A DNA stretch of 64,000 nucleotides, taken from NCBI GenBank assembly GCA_010093515.1, contig MU001670.1, forward strand, positions 1,059,656 to 1,123,655, read 5' to 3'. Shown here one piece after another: positions 1-11,910 of the stretch. Numbering within the stretch: position 1 is the first letter of the stretch; each line of letters opens with the position of its first letter. The stretch comes from Lineolata rhizophorae. Its lineage: Eukaryota; Ascomycota; Dothideomycetes; Lineolatales; Lineolataceae. Made by a program: the position numbers and the translations under genes. Under the pieces are notes generated by a model, which saw nothing but the letters and a program-made list of their open reading frames with translations, was not told the DNA's origin and did no database searches.

Positions 1-276
1 GCAGCAGCAAATACACGGGCAGCAGAGTTTGAAACACAAAATAAAAGATTAAATAGTCAACTTGAGGCTCTTAAGCCTCAACAGCCACGAAAGAAAGTTC
101 GTGTTAATCCAAATCAACGATTTGCAGATATAGATACAATCATGGTTGCTGTACAGGCCTCACAACTTCTTGAGGCACAACGGGATGCCGACGCTGAGGA
201 ACGGGCAGCAGAAAGAGTAGCAGCTGAAACAGCAGCTCAAACACTTCAGTCTATGTGTACAGAGTGGCAATTGTAA
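1..276 (+). pseudogene. 3' end of a pogo/Fot1-like (Tc1/mariner superfamily) transposase
   Basis: An open frame enters from the left edge and stops with TAA at 274-276, giving 91 residues. It shows the C-terminal tail typical of fungal pogo/Fot1 transposases: a coiled, Gln/Glu-rich stretch, then a basic block (KPQQPRKKVRVNPNQRF) followed by FADIDTI, and an Ala/Glu-rich end. The DDE catalytic core would lie outside the window. Whether the element is intact cannot be judged, so 'pseudogene' here means only a partial transposon gene. The identification rests on the tail signature and is an inference. Confidence 0.6.
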
Positions 277-367
277 CTACGTTGAGAGAATAAACACGAT
301 TTTTCATGAGGATGGGTGGTTTCGGGTCAGTGAGTTGGAACCCCGGGTGACTCGGAACCCGGTCAGC
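277..367 (+). mobile_element. probable 3' end and terminal inverted repeat of the pogo-like element
   Basis: Directly after the transposase stop, a GC-rich block at about 315-367 (ending CGGAACCCGGTCAGC) is followed by the dinucleotide TA at 368-369. Tc1/mariner-pogo elements insert at TA and end in such inverted repeats. The left repeat is outside the window, so the boundary is only a suggestion. Confidence 0.35.
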
Positions 368-369
368 TA

Positions 370-1132
370 GCTTACACGAAGTGTATAAGTACGAAGAAGT
401 CGCCTACTTTTGTAACGAACCTTAAATCTAATTTCAGTGTACAGAGAGTTCATTAAATTTTTATGGTATCTCATATATGTCTATCATATTCTATCTTTTG
501 TGCACCACTGTCTAAGATCGATCTGTTGTTCTTAATAGCGGCATTGGTTTGAATTGTTAACTATTAAAACGCGAGGAAACGAGGGACAAAGCTAGTCTCT
601 CTTGAATATCAAACTTAGGGGGCTAATATTTGGCTAATAACAGCTTTAAATATATTGTAATAGACTCGTGCAACTTTCTATCATGTGGACTTAGCAGCGT
701 AGAGCTACTCCTCCGCAGAGAAATTTACGTGGTAGCCTAGGGGTTTCCCCCCGATAGCACATTAATTGAATACATTTCAAAAGCGGTTCTATACTTGTAT
801 AGATTTATATCACTATATAGTTGACAGAAGAAACGAGTGTGCTGTTTTTTGAGGTAGAGCAGTTACCCTGCACCGCCACAAGCGCCCAGCCACGACGCCT
901 TCAAAATGCCAAGAACGGCGCTACTGCACGTAGTATGCCACACCGGCTTTCTCGGCGACTTCCTTTCAGAGCAGGGAGGCTTTAGCTAAGCTCGTACCTA
1001 TTGACGAAACATCGTTGCACGGCTTGCCTGTACTGTCACTGTAGCGCAATTCATTTTAGCTCCCTTCGAATTTCTCCCAAACCTTTCCCTCGATGCTATT
1101 GAGCAAGTGGTTTTCCAGCCCAATATCTCACC
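370..1132. other. AT-rich intergenic DNA, no gene seen
   Basis: About 760 bases that are AT-rich to around 850 and then of mixed composition. No open frame of note and no RNA gene were recognised. The last 60 bases before 1133 are pyrimidine-rich, like an ascomycete 5' leader, and may be the leader of the broken gene that follows. Confidence 0.5.
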
Positions 1133-2487
1133 ATGTCCCAGTACCTTGGCAGTGTCGGCGGAAGCGCCCTTCGACCGGCGCCTCCCCGTCAGCGCCCAAT
1201 GACTTCAATAATTGTCCTCCGTCGCCAACGCGAATCCCAGTACATGAGCGCTAGTATGATACTCCTCCCATACGTACACCATATAGCACGTCCTCTCAGC
1301 CGGCATACAACGTGCCGGCTTCAGGACCGAATGACGACACGCCGCGGCAAGCTCTGCCGGCGTGTCCCGCTCCTGCAAACCAATATGTTCCAGGTCCACA
1401 AGTGCCGCTAGCGCATTTATAGGCGTAGCCTAAATATGAACGCCGCAGCAACAACAGGGCTATAGATAACATCAAGGACGAATGGCTATGCCTTCATTTG
1501 CTGGGGGGATACATATATTACAAGAGCACTACCGCAGCCGCTGTGCTGGTACAGCCACACACCGGCGCCTGCCAACCATGTGCTTCCCACGCCTCAGCAG
1601 AGTGCACCGCCCACCTATTATTCCTCATATACGGCTATGCTAATCGCTCTCGCTACTTACGGTGGAGGTTATATTCCGCATCAGTCTCAACAACATTACT
1701 GCCGAACGCCGGGGACGCAGCCGCAGCCGCACCAGCACCAGCACCAGCGCCAGCAGCAACACCAACAACAGCCGCCGAAGTTCGCGTATTCTCGCCATGA
1801 CACAATCCACGGCAGCAATGCAATGACGTCAAATTCTCCCACGTACCATTGCCCCTATTCTCAGCCGAACTCACAAAGTCAAAGCGGCAAGGTCTCGCAT
1901 ATCCAATCAGTGCGCCCCACTCCAGCGTCTTCGCGCCAGGCGCCCGATACGCTCGCGACCGTAATTTTCCCGCTGCTATCGGCACGCTGGCCGGTCCTTG
2001 TCTAGCCAAAACTGGACCACCCTGCCTCGCCAACGTCTGTCCAAGAGCCTGAGCCGGAACCGCAGCCAAGCGATACCTTCGTTGCGGAGCTTGACAGGAC
2101 AAGCCTAAGCGCGGCAAAGGCTCCTGCGACGAATAAGGAGCAGCCTTCAGCCGTGGGGGCTGGGGGGACGCCCGTAAACGTGAATGCCGGCTGAGATCTC
2201 GCGGTAAGCTTGCTGCCACCGCCGAAGGGCACTAGTAGAGCCAATGGCACTGGGGGTTTGTGCAAACTCTAGCATCTACCCATAGTCCATTCACTAGGAA
2301 GCGGTCGCTTCTAGAAAGGGATTCAGACACACCGGATGGCGAGTACTCGGCACTGCTAGACCTGTTGTTTGATTCTTTGGATGCCACATTCGAGCCCAGG
2401 AATAGTGCTATGTTGATTGTTATGTATACAAATTTCTTGAATGGTACTAATCGATCTACCTTCTGGTTGTTCGAGGGTCTAAGTTAA
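1133..2487 (+). pseudogene. decayed Pro/Gln/Tyr-rich protein gene
   Basis: A plausible start (CACC-ATG at 1133, Met-Ser-Gln-Tyr) is followed by biased protein-like stretches broken by stops and frame changes. A Pro/Tyr/Ser-rich segment spans about 1256-1425. A segment with Gln/His/Pro runs (QPQPHQHQHQ) lies at 1487-2005. A Glu/Pro-rich segment (SVQEPEPEPQPSDTFVAEL) lies at 2010-2195. A last block around 2318-2487 contains EYSALLDLLFDSLDATFEP. These sit in different frames, and conventional introns do not join them all. I read this as the relic of one low-complexity cytoplasmic protein with a short C-terminal domain. The family is not recognised. Confidence 0.35.
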
Positions 2488-5400
2488 ATTTCTCGCTGAA
2501 AATGAAACTGCGCAGTCCACTCCAAATGAGTCAGCCAAGCAACCGTCGTCAAACCTGTACCAGTATGTGAGATTAACCGGCTACCTTCTCAGTCATATTC
2601 TCCCAGAATTCATACCGAGGCTGTGCCATCATGTAGGCGTCATGCTTTATTCCTCACATTCTCGTCCCAAGCGCTACCAACTTCTACCCATCATCTTTCT
2701 CGCCGACCAACTCTCATAGCCGCGCCACATATGTCTAGTCTCCCTCTCTATCGACCTTAATTCTTTCCACGATGCCACCAGCCAGCGCCACGCTTCCAAG
2801 TAATCTCCCCGCACTCACACTGTAAGGCTTCAATTCCCTCATGCATTTCTTTATTCTAGATAACCATTCCGCCCTGGCCGACTAGTTGTCTAAGTGCGCA
2901 TCTCCATCTTTACGCTCGCTGGCCGTCCCACTAATTGTGCCGGCGGTCGAAGATCTGTATTTGTATGTACGACCCACCGTCGTCAATCGTGTTCGGGCGA
3001 CGTTCAAGATCGCATGCGATCGTGTGACTAGAGAGGCGACGAGCACGTGGAATGTTACCTCTGCTCCACCAGCATTCCTCTCCCAAATGCAATCAATACC
3101 TATGTGTCGTAGTCTGGTGGGGCGACTGATGGTAAAATTCATGGCCTGGAAAGGTCAAAAACGGCTGCTCGGGCCGCAATTTTTGGGAATGGTGACGACT
3201 GGCTGCTGGGGGACTAAATTGAGGAGGTGAATGGCTGGCTTGTAGCTTACATATCAGTGAGATAGACTTTGAAAAATGTTGTCGTAGATCTGTTCCACTA
3301 GCTTCGAGTAGTAGGTGTTTTTGTTTCTTGCAAGGGACTGCTTGAAATCAGTTCCTTATGACCATCTCCGTGCATAGTCGAGCGAAAAGGATTCAGTTTA
3401 TTATTTGGAATCTCCAATAATGAGCCTACCGAAGCTTTTAGTCAGAATTGACAAAAGAAGGATGGTCTACAACTGATCGTTATAGCTAGCTCATTCTTGA
3501 GATCTTGTGTTGAGTCTTGGCTACAGCTAACCACTGCCAGTCAGGGCATCTGGCTTGTTTCGCTTATATTATAGGAAAACTGGCCATCGTCTTCACTGTT
3601 TTACTCCAGTTGTCTCCTGCTTCTAGGGTAGTAGCCATTACGTAGTCTGTCCGGGAATTAGTCTCCACTACTCGATAAAACTTAACTAGTAATCGAAGCT
3701 GCGGGGAAAAACAAGACCTGGTAAGTATCCCGACAACACCCCTGCAAAATATCGAGGAATGACTAGCGTTGTTGTAGCAAGTATATATTCCTATTGACAA
3801 GAGTTCGCGTTACGACGGACAACTTGCAAGACCCAGGCCCATTGTTTTCTTCAATAAGTGTTTGTCGAGAGGCATGTGGCAAGCTTGTCACCTCATCATC
3901 TAACCATTACCCGCCAAGCTTTTTCGAAGTCCGGCGATTGCGGAGTAGTCTGCGTGCGGATCCCTAAGCGTCGAAATAATTTCAAATATTCCGGGATGGC
4001 GGGCCATTCAGATCGACCTTTGGCTCACAAATTGAGGGAGACCTATAGCGCCGACAGTATTGAAGGCTACACTATTGCACGTGCACCATGTGTACTCCCT
4101 GCTAACCCTTGTTTACCGATCCCAGCCTTCCTGAACCCTTACTAGGTATGGCCGCCCAGAACCTAACTGAACCTAGTGACCAGCAGAAGATCAAGGCACG
4201 CGGACACGAGCGGGCCCCGCCCGACTGGTTGGATTGTTTCCGCCACCGTATAAACACCGTCCGCCACTCACGAAAGGCTGGAAACTGAATCCCAGTCTTG
4301 TCCTGTCGATCTGCTAGGAATGCCCTCGACAATATAACTGAACAGCTATGGCGATCTGACAAGCGTTGGTCTGCGACCCTTCGGCGGCGCCACCGGGCCA
4401 CCCTTTCCGCCGGCTGGTATGCAGACAGACCATCTCAGCCAATTCTCTCTTCAGCTTACTACAGCAAGAGATCTTCCCGATAGTCCAAGCCGTTGAGCGA
4501 GCGGTGGTGAGTTGGCACGATTGACTCCCTAGCCGGCGCTCGTTGCAGCCGCAGCAAGCTTAGCTGGTCGGCAATCTAAACATCCCCGACTCAATTCTGC
4601 AGGCTTCTGGGGCCTTGCGGGCCCTGTGCTCCGTCTCGGGGTCCAACACCCCATTGCCTGCCCGTTTGCCCAACCCAGCCATACCCCACACCCCAGCAAC
4701 AAAGGCGCACTGATAACGGCTGATCGTCAAGTGATTTGCATGCCTAGCTGGGCGACTTGGTCAGTAATCGGCGCCTTCCAGCCGGCTTCTGTCGATGTTC
4801 GGTCGAGCCGCCCACCGCAGTCCGCGACTCATTCACTTCGCGCTCAAATGCCCGCAAACGTACGCGCAACGGTGAAAATCCCGGGCGCCGCCATTTTCTA
4901 CACTGCTTCCAGCCCACCCGCCCGCAAAACATGGCGCATGAAGCTTTCTCCTGCGCCCTGTGGATACGCTTGCGTAGCGCCGCCTCCACCGCCGAGCAAA
5001 AAGACTGGCGAAGGCACCCTCGACCAAGTTGCGCGCCGAAGCTGGATCCCTGGCGCGTCGCGTGTCGCTATGCGCAGCGCATGAACGAGTCCCGACGCTG
5101 ACAGCTTGGCCCTGGCCAGCGATCCAACTCAAGCCGAGAAGGAAGCGTCATACACACGAACTTCGACTCTCCGTGCCCAAGGGGCTTCCTTGCGGCCGTT
5201 CGAAAACATCGAAGTTGACCGGGTACGTACCCGTCTTGCGTGTCCGCGATAAGCCAGCGCAAGTCGGGCCCAGGGCGGGCCGGATTCATGTGATGATAAG
5301 GTCGGTCTTAGCTTTCTCGCTCTACTGCACCTCGCTCGCCTGCGCGAAATTCTCCGACCCTAGTAAGGCGGCCCTTAGCGGGCGGATGGATTTATTATCC

Positions 5401-6126
5401 CCGAGTCAATTGATGGGCCTCGGAATCTCGTCGACTCAGCGACCGGCTGGAAAGTTGGGGGGCAAGAGGGAGGCTTGCGCCGATATTGCAGCACCACCAT
5501 TCCGGAGCATTTCGGGCTGTGCCGGACGGCGGTACCTGCCTTCACATTTAGTATTTCACTTGAAGGCTAGGGCCCGATGGCAGTGATGGTGGGCTGGCCG
5601 GCCAGTCGGTCGGCCAGCCAGCCATCCGCCGTTGGAGATTTAGGTCCCGATATGCAGCTGCATGAAATGCCGTTCAGCGCCCGAGAAACTCGATCCCTTC
5701 TGGTTCTCCTGCCACCGCAAATTAAGTCTCCTTGCCCGATTAGGCAGTTCAAAATGCGGTTGAGCAAACCTAAAAGACATCATTTACTTTGAGAATGTCA
5801 TTCTCACTTCTCATTTGCCCGCTACAAAATGTGGTGATGTTTATATTATTCGTCTATAGCACCTGTCTAGATAAAGAGAAAAATGACCAATATCCTTCTC
5901 AGTCAAGAAGTGAAGGAAAGCCTTTATTCCAGTTTGGAACTTTAGATAGGGGCAGACATGCTGCTATCGAGTTCTCGAAGATTATCCTCATACTAATTTC
6001 CGTATAAACAAGTCTCCCGCGGTTGCTCCCCCTCGCCGCACTAGTCTAGCGGATATGCATGTCTGCCCGTGACCTCATTAAGAAATAAAAATGCTTATCA
6101 TTACCACGACCGAACTTTTGAGATGC
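2488..6126. other. 3.6-kb gene-poor region with one possible relic
   Basis: No convincing intact gene. At 2769-3230 there is an ATG followed by a splice-like donor at 2821 and then a 114-codon open frame (2886-3230, no ATG at its start). The phases do not match, so it is at best a relic. The part at about 4500-5600 is GC-rich with only random-looking open frames. A small inverted repeat (GGCTGGCC ... GGCCAGCC, about 5591-5618) could form a hairpin. From 5760 on the DNA is AT-rich and holds nothing recognisable. Confidence 0.4.
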
Positions 6127-7404
6127 TTAGCACCCCAGATCAAGGGCTGATGCGCAAAGATATATTAGCACATGTTTCAGCTTGGAGATAAAAGAGATAG
6201 GGACCGGAGCGAGGCTCACCGTTAGCATAGAGCGCATAGGTGTCGGCATTGAGGACCGCGTCGCGGGAATTCAGCCTCATGGCAGCGTCGTAGCCATAGG
6301 CATTGTCGTCAGTGCCGGGGGAGTAGACGCCGGGAGCGTGGGTCATCTCGTGCAGGACGGTGGTGGCCTGGTCCTGGCCGTGGCACTGGGTGGACTGGAG
6401 CGGGAGAGCATCAAAGAAGAGCGGGCACGAGACGATGTAGTCGAGCGAGGGGACCGTGTACGCGAGGACGTTGCTCTGGCACGCCTGGTACGAGTCGGTG
6501 CAGTGGTACTCGGTGTTGCCAGAGACGTAGGAGCTGCACTCCTCGGAGACGGCGCTTAGGCGGTCGGCCACGACCTGGCGGGTGCGCGAGTTGGTGGTCT
6601 TGAAGTACTCCTCAAACCTGGAAGTGGCTATCAATGCACGTTCACGGCTTATACACAGGATACGACTCCGTAGGGAGAAGGTAAGCACGAGACATACTTA
6701 TCAGCGGAACCCGAAGTCGCCTGCTCAGAAGCATAGTCCGCCATCTGGGAGCAGATATCGAAGCTGCTCCTCATGGTATTGCCGAGGCTGCCGGTGCAGT
6801 CACGGGCCAACACGGCGCGACCCTGCAGGGCGCGGGGGACCCTGGACGCCTCCAATCCGTCGACCTCGATGTCCAACACGTTGCTATCGAAGTCGAGAGC
6901 CAAACCCGAGAGCGAGGTCGAGCCAGCCTCGGCATAAGGGATGGCACCGTAGGACCGGAGGCTGAAGGCGCCACCCGAGGAGAGGTCGTGCAGAGACGCA
7001 ATGTCAAAGTCGAACTCGATCGTCTCCCCGGCATCGACGAACTGGAAGGCGTCCTCGGCAAGCCCGTCGGTTAGGAGACGGAGGCGAATGCCGTTGAACG
7101 GGATGCGGGCAGCTTAGACTCCTGTTAGACTTCTAGCTAACAATGTGGCAGTGTGATTTAGGAACTTACATGGAGAGTTGACTTCGACCTTCTCAACGGG
7201 AGCAGAGTCATCCAGGATGGTCCCCTTCTTCAGCAAGTTCAAGCCGACATCGCCAGTGTTGGTCAGAAAAGCCTTGACCATTGTGTTGCCTTCCATCTGA
7301 AGCTCAATGCTGAGCGGGGTGTCCCTCTTGTTGAGGTGACCGATGGAATGGCAGTTGGCAAGCGAGGCAAAGGTAGCCCAGGCGAGGTGAGTGAGGAACT
7401 TCAT
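6127..7404 (-). CDS. deuterolysin-type secreted metalloprotease (family M35, aspzincin)
   Basis: Exons on the minus strand are 7404-7170, 7112-6698, 6617-6220 and 6146-6127 (introns of 57, 80 and 73 bp), giving 355 residues, the usual deuterolysin preproprotein length. Met1 begins a signal peptide ([18 protein letters not shown]). A beta-rich propeptide follows to about residue 190, then the catalytic domain. Zinc ligands are visible as H306-E-M-T-H310. Asp342 lies in [10 protein letters not shown], 36 residues after H306, the spacing known for H128/D164 of Aspergillus deuterolysin. GTDDNAYG and the conserved C-terminal Cys are present. The 20-nt last exon (ALDLGC) restores the family C-terminus. 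The product is predicted to be secreted and to act as a neutral zinc endoprotease after propeptide removal. Confidence 0.93.
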
Positions 7405-9644
7405 TTTGACAGAGAGATGTAGGTGTTCGTCCTAGTCGTTCTTGTGCGCTTTTGCCTGAGAATCAACAGATGGTCACAAGAAGCCTTTCTGACTATGCTT
7501 GCCCGCACTGGCTGTGTGCTTGAATCGAGCGATTGAACTTGTTGCTGTGATGAGGATGCCATCTTGAACGGCGGACAGTGGCATTCTTATAGAAAAGAGA
7601 CTCCCCCACAAATCGAGCTCTATCCTCCGCAATACAAGAGTCATGATAAGACACAAGGGAGCAATAGACTGGAAACAGAAGGTAGACGATCGACTCCCAC
7701 GCATTTACTAGGTAGCTATGCCGGTCTAGGCAGTCGACGGTTGCCGCAACTATCTGGATTCATCTGCATGCTACCCAGAAAGAAATTCGACCGCCATATA
7801 GAGGATGTAGCTATGGGCGTGGACGACACGGCGCCATTGGTTCGAGCCGGGGTCTCGCCTGGAGACTGCAATCAAATAGAGAGGGACGGTGGAGAAAAAC
7901 GAAATCCAGCGCACAAGCCTGGCTCACCAAACAAATGGAAGCGGCAGGTTGGGCATTGGAACGGACGAGGTCCTGGGGTTACCATCCGCCGCGGTGGCAG
8001 AGAAAGTTGCGGGCCGTCAAGGATCCAAGCTCTTGGGCGTCGCCTTGGGATTCAAAATCAAGGGAACGTTGAAACGGCGTATATTAAACGCGCTGGGGAA
8101 ACGGAGGGCTGGACGCGTGTAGTAGCGCTGGCCCGGGACTTAATCTAAACAGGCCTGAGTTTAAGTCGTTGATTATGCGCCTTGGTGATTGGCACGCTGG
8201 CGGCCTGGCCCCCCCCTAGTCCTATAGCAAAACACCAGGAGGCAGGGCTGGGAAGCGGGCAGGCGGCGGGGCGGGCGCCACCGCGGGGTCCAAGAATCGC
8301 CCGGGGCACGGGAGGGTCGTGCTCATTCGCTCGGCAGGGAGGCCGGCGTCCCTCTATCACGGACTGCCCAGCCGCGTCGGAAAGATACATGGCGCGGTCT
8401 GCAATCAATCAAAGGCAGGGTGGCCGACCAGCCGCCGGGGTGTCGAACCCGGGGACGGGCACTACGCGGTAGCGGGGCCGACGCATGCGCTCGAAGCTAT
8501 CCGAAGCCGGCAGGAGCATAGACGGCAATCGAGTCTCGTGGCCTTGGACGAGCGTCGTGGCGGTGACGAGCAGACCTGCATCGCCGTTAGCAACGGGATA
8601 TCGATCGTCGTGGGGAGCAGCGGCGGCCACCAATGCGCGGCGGCGTCCGCGCCGCGTTCGGCCGGGGACAAAACCGCCGAGGGCGGCCGTTGTCGCGCTT
8701 GCGGCGCGGAGATCACGAGAGGGAGCCAGGCACTCCGGGATAGCGGGATCTAGCATGCAGGGCCGGCCGAAGTCGAGGTGTCCAATGCCGTGTCGTGGAG
8801 CGGAAGGCCGCGATGCGTCCTTATCGCTGCCCTTCCGATCACCGTCGCCTTCGCCGCCTTGAGTAGGTACACCTGCAGCGCGGGAGCACGCTGCAGCTAG
8901 AGCTGGGCTGCGCAAGGGTCGCGCGTGCCTTTGTCGCCGCCGACGGCCGCGTCGCTACTGGCCCACCGTCGCCTACCGCCGACGGCGCGGCCCAGAGCTT
9001 ATGCCGACCTCATATTCCTTCTCACTTCAACGTCCCCCGTGTGCACTCAAGCCTGGCCGCCGGCGGCATCGCGGACTTCCGAAATGGAGGGGTCGAGCGC
9101 GGTTTGGGCTCGTCGCCCAATGAGACGGCGGGCATCCAACCCCGCCGGGGTTGGCCGGGGACACGTCTGCGCGGTGTACTTGGCACACCATGCAAGTCGT
9201 CCGTCCCTGGTTACATCTGCCCAACTCCCAGGCCGGTCGAGGTCCAAGCTGATCGCTATCGACGAAACCTGTAATTGCAAGTCGAGTTGGAAGAGGCGCC
9301 GACTATAACATAGCCATGTTGAAGAAGTAGGGAGTCCACCGAGCAGACGGTACGTTCCCCCCCGCTATAGGTCGGACCCCCAATATAGCCGGGTGCAATA
9401 TATTAAATCTTCGCGGAACTGCCGAGATTCTGCATCTGTATGATGTAGCGTCATTACGCTGTGGTAGAGGCGTGTCATCTTCTGACCTGCTCCAACGTCC
9501 CGTTCCCAACGCCATCTTCGTCATCACCAAAGCCATCATCAGTTATCGCGCTATTCGAGACGCCCAGAGTATTCAAAAGCCGCCTTCCTAGTGGAGTCCC
9601 CCCCCGATCTGCGTTCTTACGTACCTTCTCCCGCTCCAGATATC
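7405..9644. other. intergenic region, GC-rich from about 8.2 to 9.3 kb
   Basis: This is the upstream region of the deuterolysin (minus) and of the small secreted-protein gene (plus), which are divergently transcribed. Open frames of up to 194 codons (for example 7564-8148) show no domain, no codon bias and no splice logic. The 8.2-9.3 kb part is strongly GC-rich and opens several frames on both strands by composition alone. Nothing further is recognised. Confidence 0.5.
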
Positions 9645-10235
9645 ATGGCCACGCGCAACGTCGTCCTCGCCATCGTCGCACTCGGCACCTTTGCTCTTAT
9701 CTGGAATCACTCTTCTATCGCTGCTTCGTTCCCTATGTCCGCAGCTACAACTGACTCGGCGGCCGCGCCGGCGGTCGCTGACCTTGAGTTTTCCCTCGCG
9801 CAATCCTCAGCCGAGCCTACCAAGCTGAAGGTCACCCTGACCAACACGCATGCTTCGTCGACCATGACCATCCTTGACTGGAACACGCCGCTCGATCCGT
9901 TAGCCCCCAACCTTGGTGTCGTCCATATTGTCAATTCCGAGACTGGCAAGGAGGTTGAAATCCCACGCATCATGGTCAACCGGAAGATGCCGCCTCCTAG
10001 AGTGGATCTGGTCGAACTGGCGCCCGGTCAGTCGGAGACGCGTGAGATTCTTTTGGAAGGCCCTCGCGTCTCCTTGGAGAAGGGGACCCGGTACGAAGTT
10101 AATGTGTCCGGCAACTATATGGCCGTGTGGGCTTCACCGTCCGAGCAAGTCGGCGAAACGGAACTCAACCAACTCAGTGGAGGGACGGCTATGAGCGGAC
10201 AGTATGAAAGTGAGAAGGTGGCATTCGAAATTTAG
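9645..10235 (+). CDS. small secreted protein resembling the M35 protease propeptide domain
   Basis: Single exon, 196 residues. The start is ATG 9645 (context ATATC-ATG-GCC); the frame extends upstream but without another ATG. Residues 1-26 form a hydrophobic signal or anchor segment (NVVLAIVALGTFALI). The body looks like one beta-sandwich domain with the pattern LKVTLTNTHASS, EVEIPRIMVNRK, LVELAPGQSETREILLEG and YEVNVSGNYMAVW. The propeptide of the deuterolysin 2.2 kb away shows the same order ([38 protein letters not shown]). There is no HExxH and no protease domain. Secretion and relatedness are inferences. Possible roles are a chaperone- or inhibitor-like partner of an M35 protease, or an unrelated secreted Ig-like protein. 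Confidence 0.75.
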   Translation: MATRNVVLAIVALGTFALIWNHSSIAASFPMSAATTDSAAAPAVADLEFSLAQSSAEPTKLKVTLTNTHASSTMTILDWNTPLDPLAPNLGVVHIVNSETGKEVEIPRIMVNRKMPPPRVDLVELAPGQSETREILLEGPRVSLEKGTRYEVNVSGNYMAVWASPSEQVGETELNQLSGGTAMSGQYESEKVAFEI

Positions 10236-11910
10236 GAGAGACATATGGAATTACGAATCGACGGATTCAGAATGACTTGCACTCCGGCATTCATTTGGCG
10301 CTGTGTTTTGAAGGGTAAATTGCATTGAAGGAGCGGTTCGATCTGTTGGACTGTAGTCGCTCTCATTGTCCGTAGTTCAACGCAAAAATCAACTACGTCC
10401 GACATCAAATGTAGAAATCCGTCTAAAAGCAATGATGCATATCGTGATGTGATCTTATTGGTCTGCTCTTCAGGTTGGTGATCGGCTGCCGAGCAGTGTT
10501 GTTGATGTTAGCTAATCGGACTTACTAGAAGTAAAAATTTGGCTAGGCCTGTTGCAGTGGGTCGCGCCGCATACGTAGTTCAGATGAACCTGCTAATGTG
10601 AAAACAATGCCTGCCAACAGGTAAATGAATTGGCTAGTTGATACGCTGTAAAGTAGCTAGGTCACTGCGCTTGTCGCACCAGATACCCGTTCTCATGCTT
10701 TGCGGACTGGCCATGCGGCACAGACATACCATTGTTTCGGCGCATTGAGACCAGACTCCGGGTATCTGGCGAGAGCAACCACGTGCAACCTCTCCAATCT
10801 ATTTAATAATTTCGTTGATACTAAGCCGACGTGATGTGGAATCGCAGTTGCGAATATTATGGTTTGGTGAGAACTTCATTGCGGAACTACGAAACTGTCG
10901 GCTCTGAAATTCCGTGTTCAATCGGCCGCGGTGAATGTCTGGAGATGAGACAGATTAGTTTGAAATGTAGACTTTTTTCTGTTGTGTGCTAAATGCAGAT
11001 TCTATCCGGGGTTCAAAGCTGACAGCATACAGTAAGCCGTAGTGCTGTCAGCTTTCTTTCCAAACCGCAAACCGCAAACCTTAGGAGCGAAGGCGCGGTT
11101 TTTCGGCGATTCGATGTTTGGTCGCTCGTCTTCGGAAGGATTGATTTCTGAACGTGTCGAAACTGGTCTGACTCCGAAGGAGTCGCTAGACCGAGGATAA
11201 AACATCTAATCTGGAACTATGTAGCTTAAAAGGAAGTATAAAAATAAGCTCGACAAGGTAGTCCGGGAGCTCAATAGGGCGTTTGGCGAGTTAGGTAGCC
11301 TTTGGTCCAAAGATGCGGTGCGTTTCCATTGGTTGTATAAACGCGCTAGATGCTTCGCGGGTTAGTGATTAGTGCGACGACCAGTCTGCTCTTGAATTGG
11401 GCTGATAGCCGAACGGTAGGCTGGAGCTGTTTGCGGGCGCAACGAAGAGGCCTTGCAGCGGGTACTTTTGGCTGAAGCGCCGGACTGGACTGACAGCATA
11501 GCCTGTCTGCGACCGAGAGGCCTCCGCCGCCAGATCTGGTTTGGTTCCGGCTATAACCGGCACTAATACTCGAAGGCAGCGCTCCGATTGGCCGAGGGGC
11601 CAAAACTAAAAATGACCCAGGGAGGCTTTGGGCCCTTGAGGCAGTCCACCAACTGAAACATGGAGCCCGGATGAAACTCGAGTCAGCTCTCCATCCTCGT
11701 CAAATGTTGGACGAGTTGTCGCGATAAATTCCCCTTCATTTCCGCTCTCTGAGCTCTCCTCTCTGTTCATTCTCCAGCAACCCGGCGTAGTTCTTCCTTC
11801 TCTCTTCATTTTCCTTTTTGGTTGTTTCGTTCTTTCTTCAGTTCTTCCTCGGTCTCTTCTTCAAGCGCAGTTTTAGTTTCATTTCCTTCTTCGCAAATCA
11901 CAAAACCACC
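10236..11910. other. intergenic region, no gene seen
   Basis: About 1.7 kb of mixed composition without a coding candidate. The last 100 bases (from about 11810) are strongly T/C-rich with TTTCTTCTTC-like runs, the usual leader and promoter-proximal signature of highly expressed ascomycete genes, and lead into the GPI-protein gene. Confidence 0.5.

Noticed and set aside
5591-5618. GGCTGGCC/GGCCAGCC inverted repeat as a terminator or attachment site
   Set aside because: A short GC-rich palindrome in GC-rich DNA with no gene beside it; likely chance.
7564-8148. 194-codon open frame
   Set aside because: No signal peptide, domain or codon bias; lies in the deuterolysin promoter region.
8430-8460. 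tRNA-like B box (GGTTCGACACC) on the minus strand
   Set aside because: The T stem does not pair fully and no A box or acceptor stem is found at the right distance.
8409-9308. Several overlapping open frames on both strands
   Set aside because: They arise from high GC content (few stop codons); no frame is favoured.
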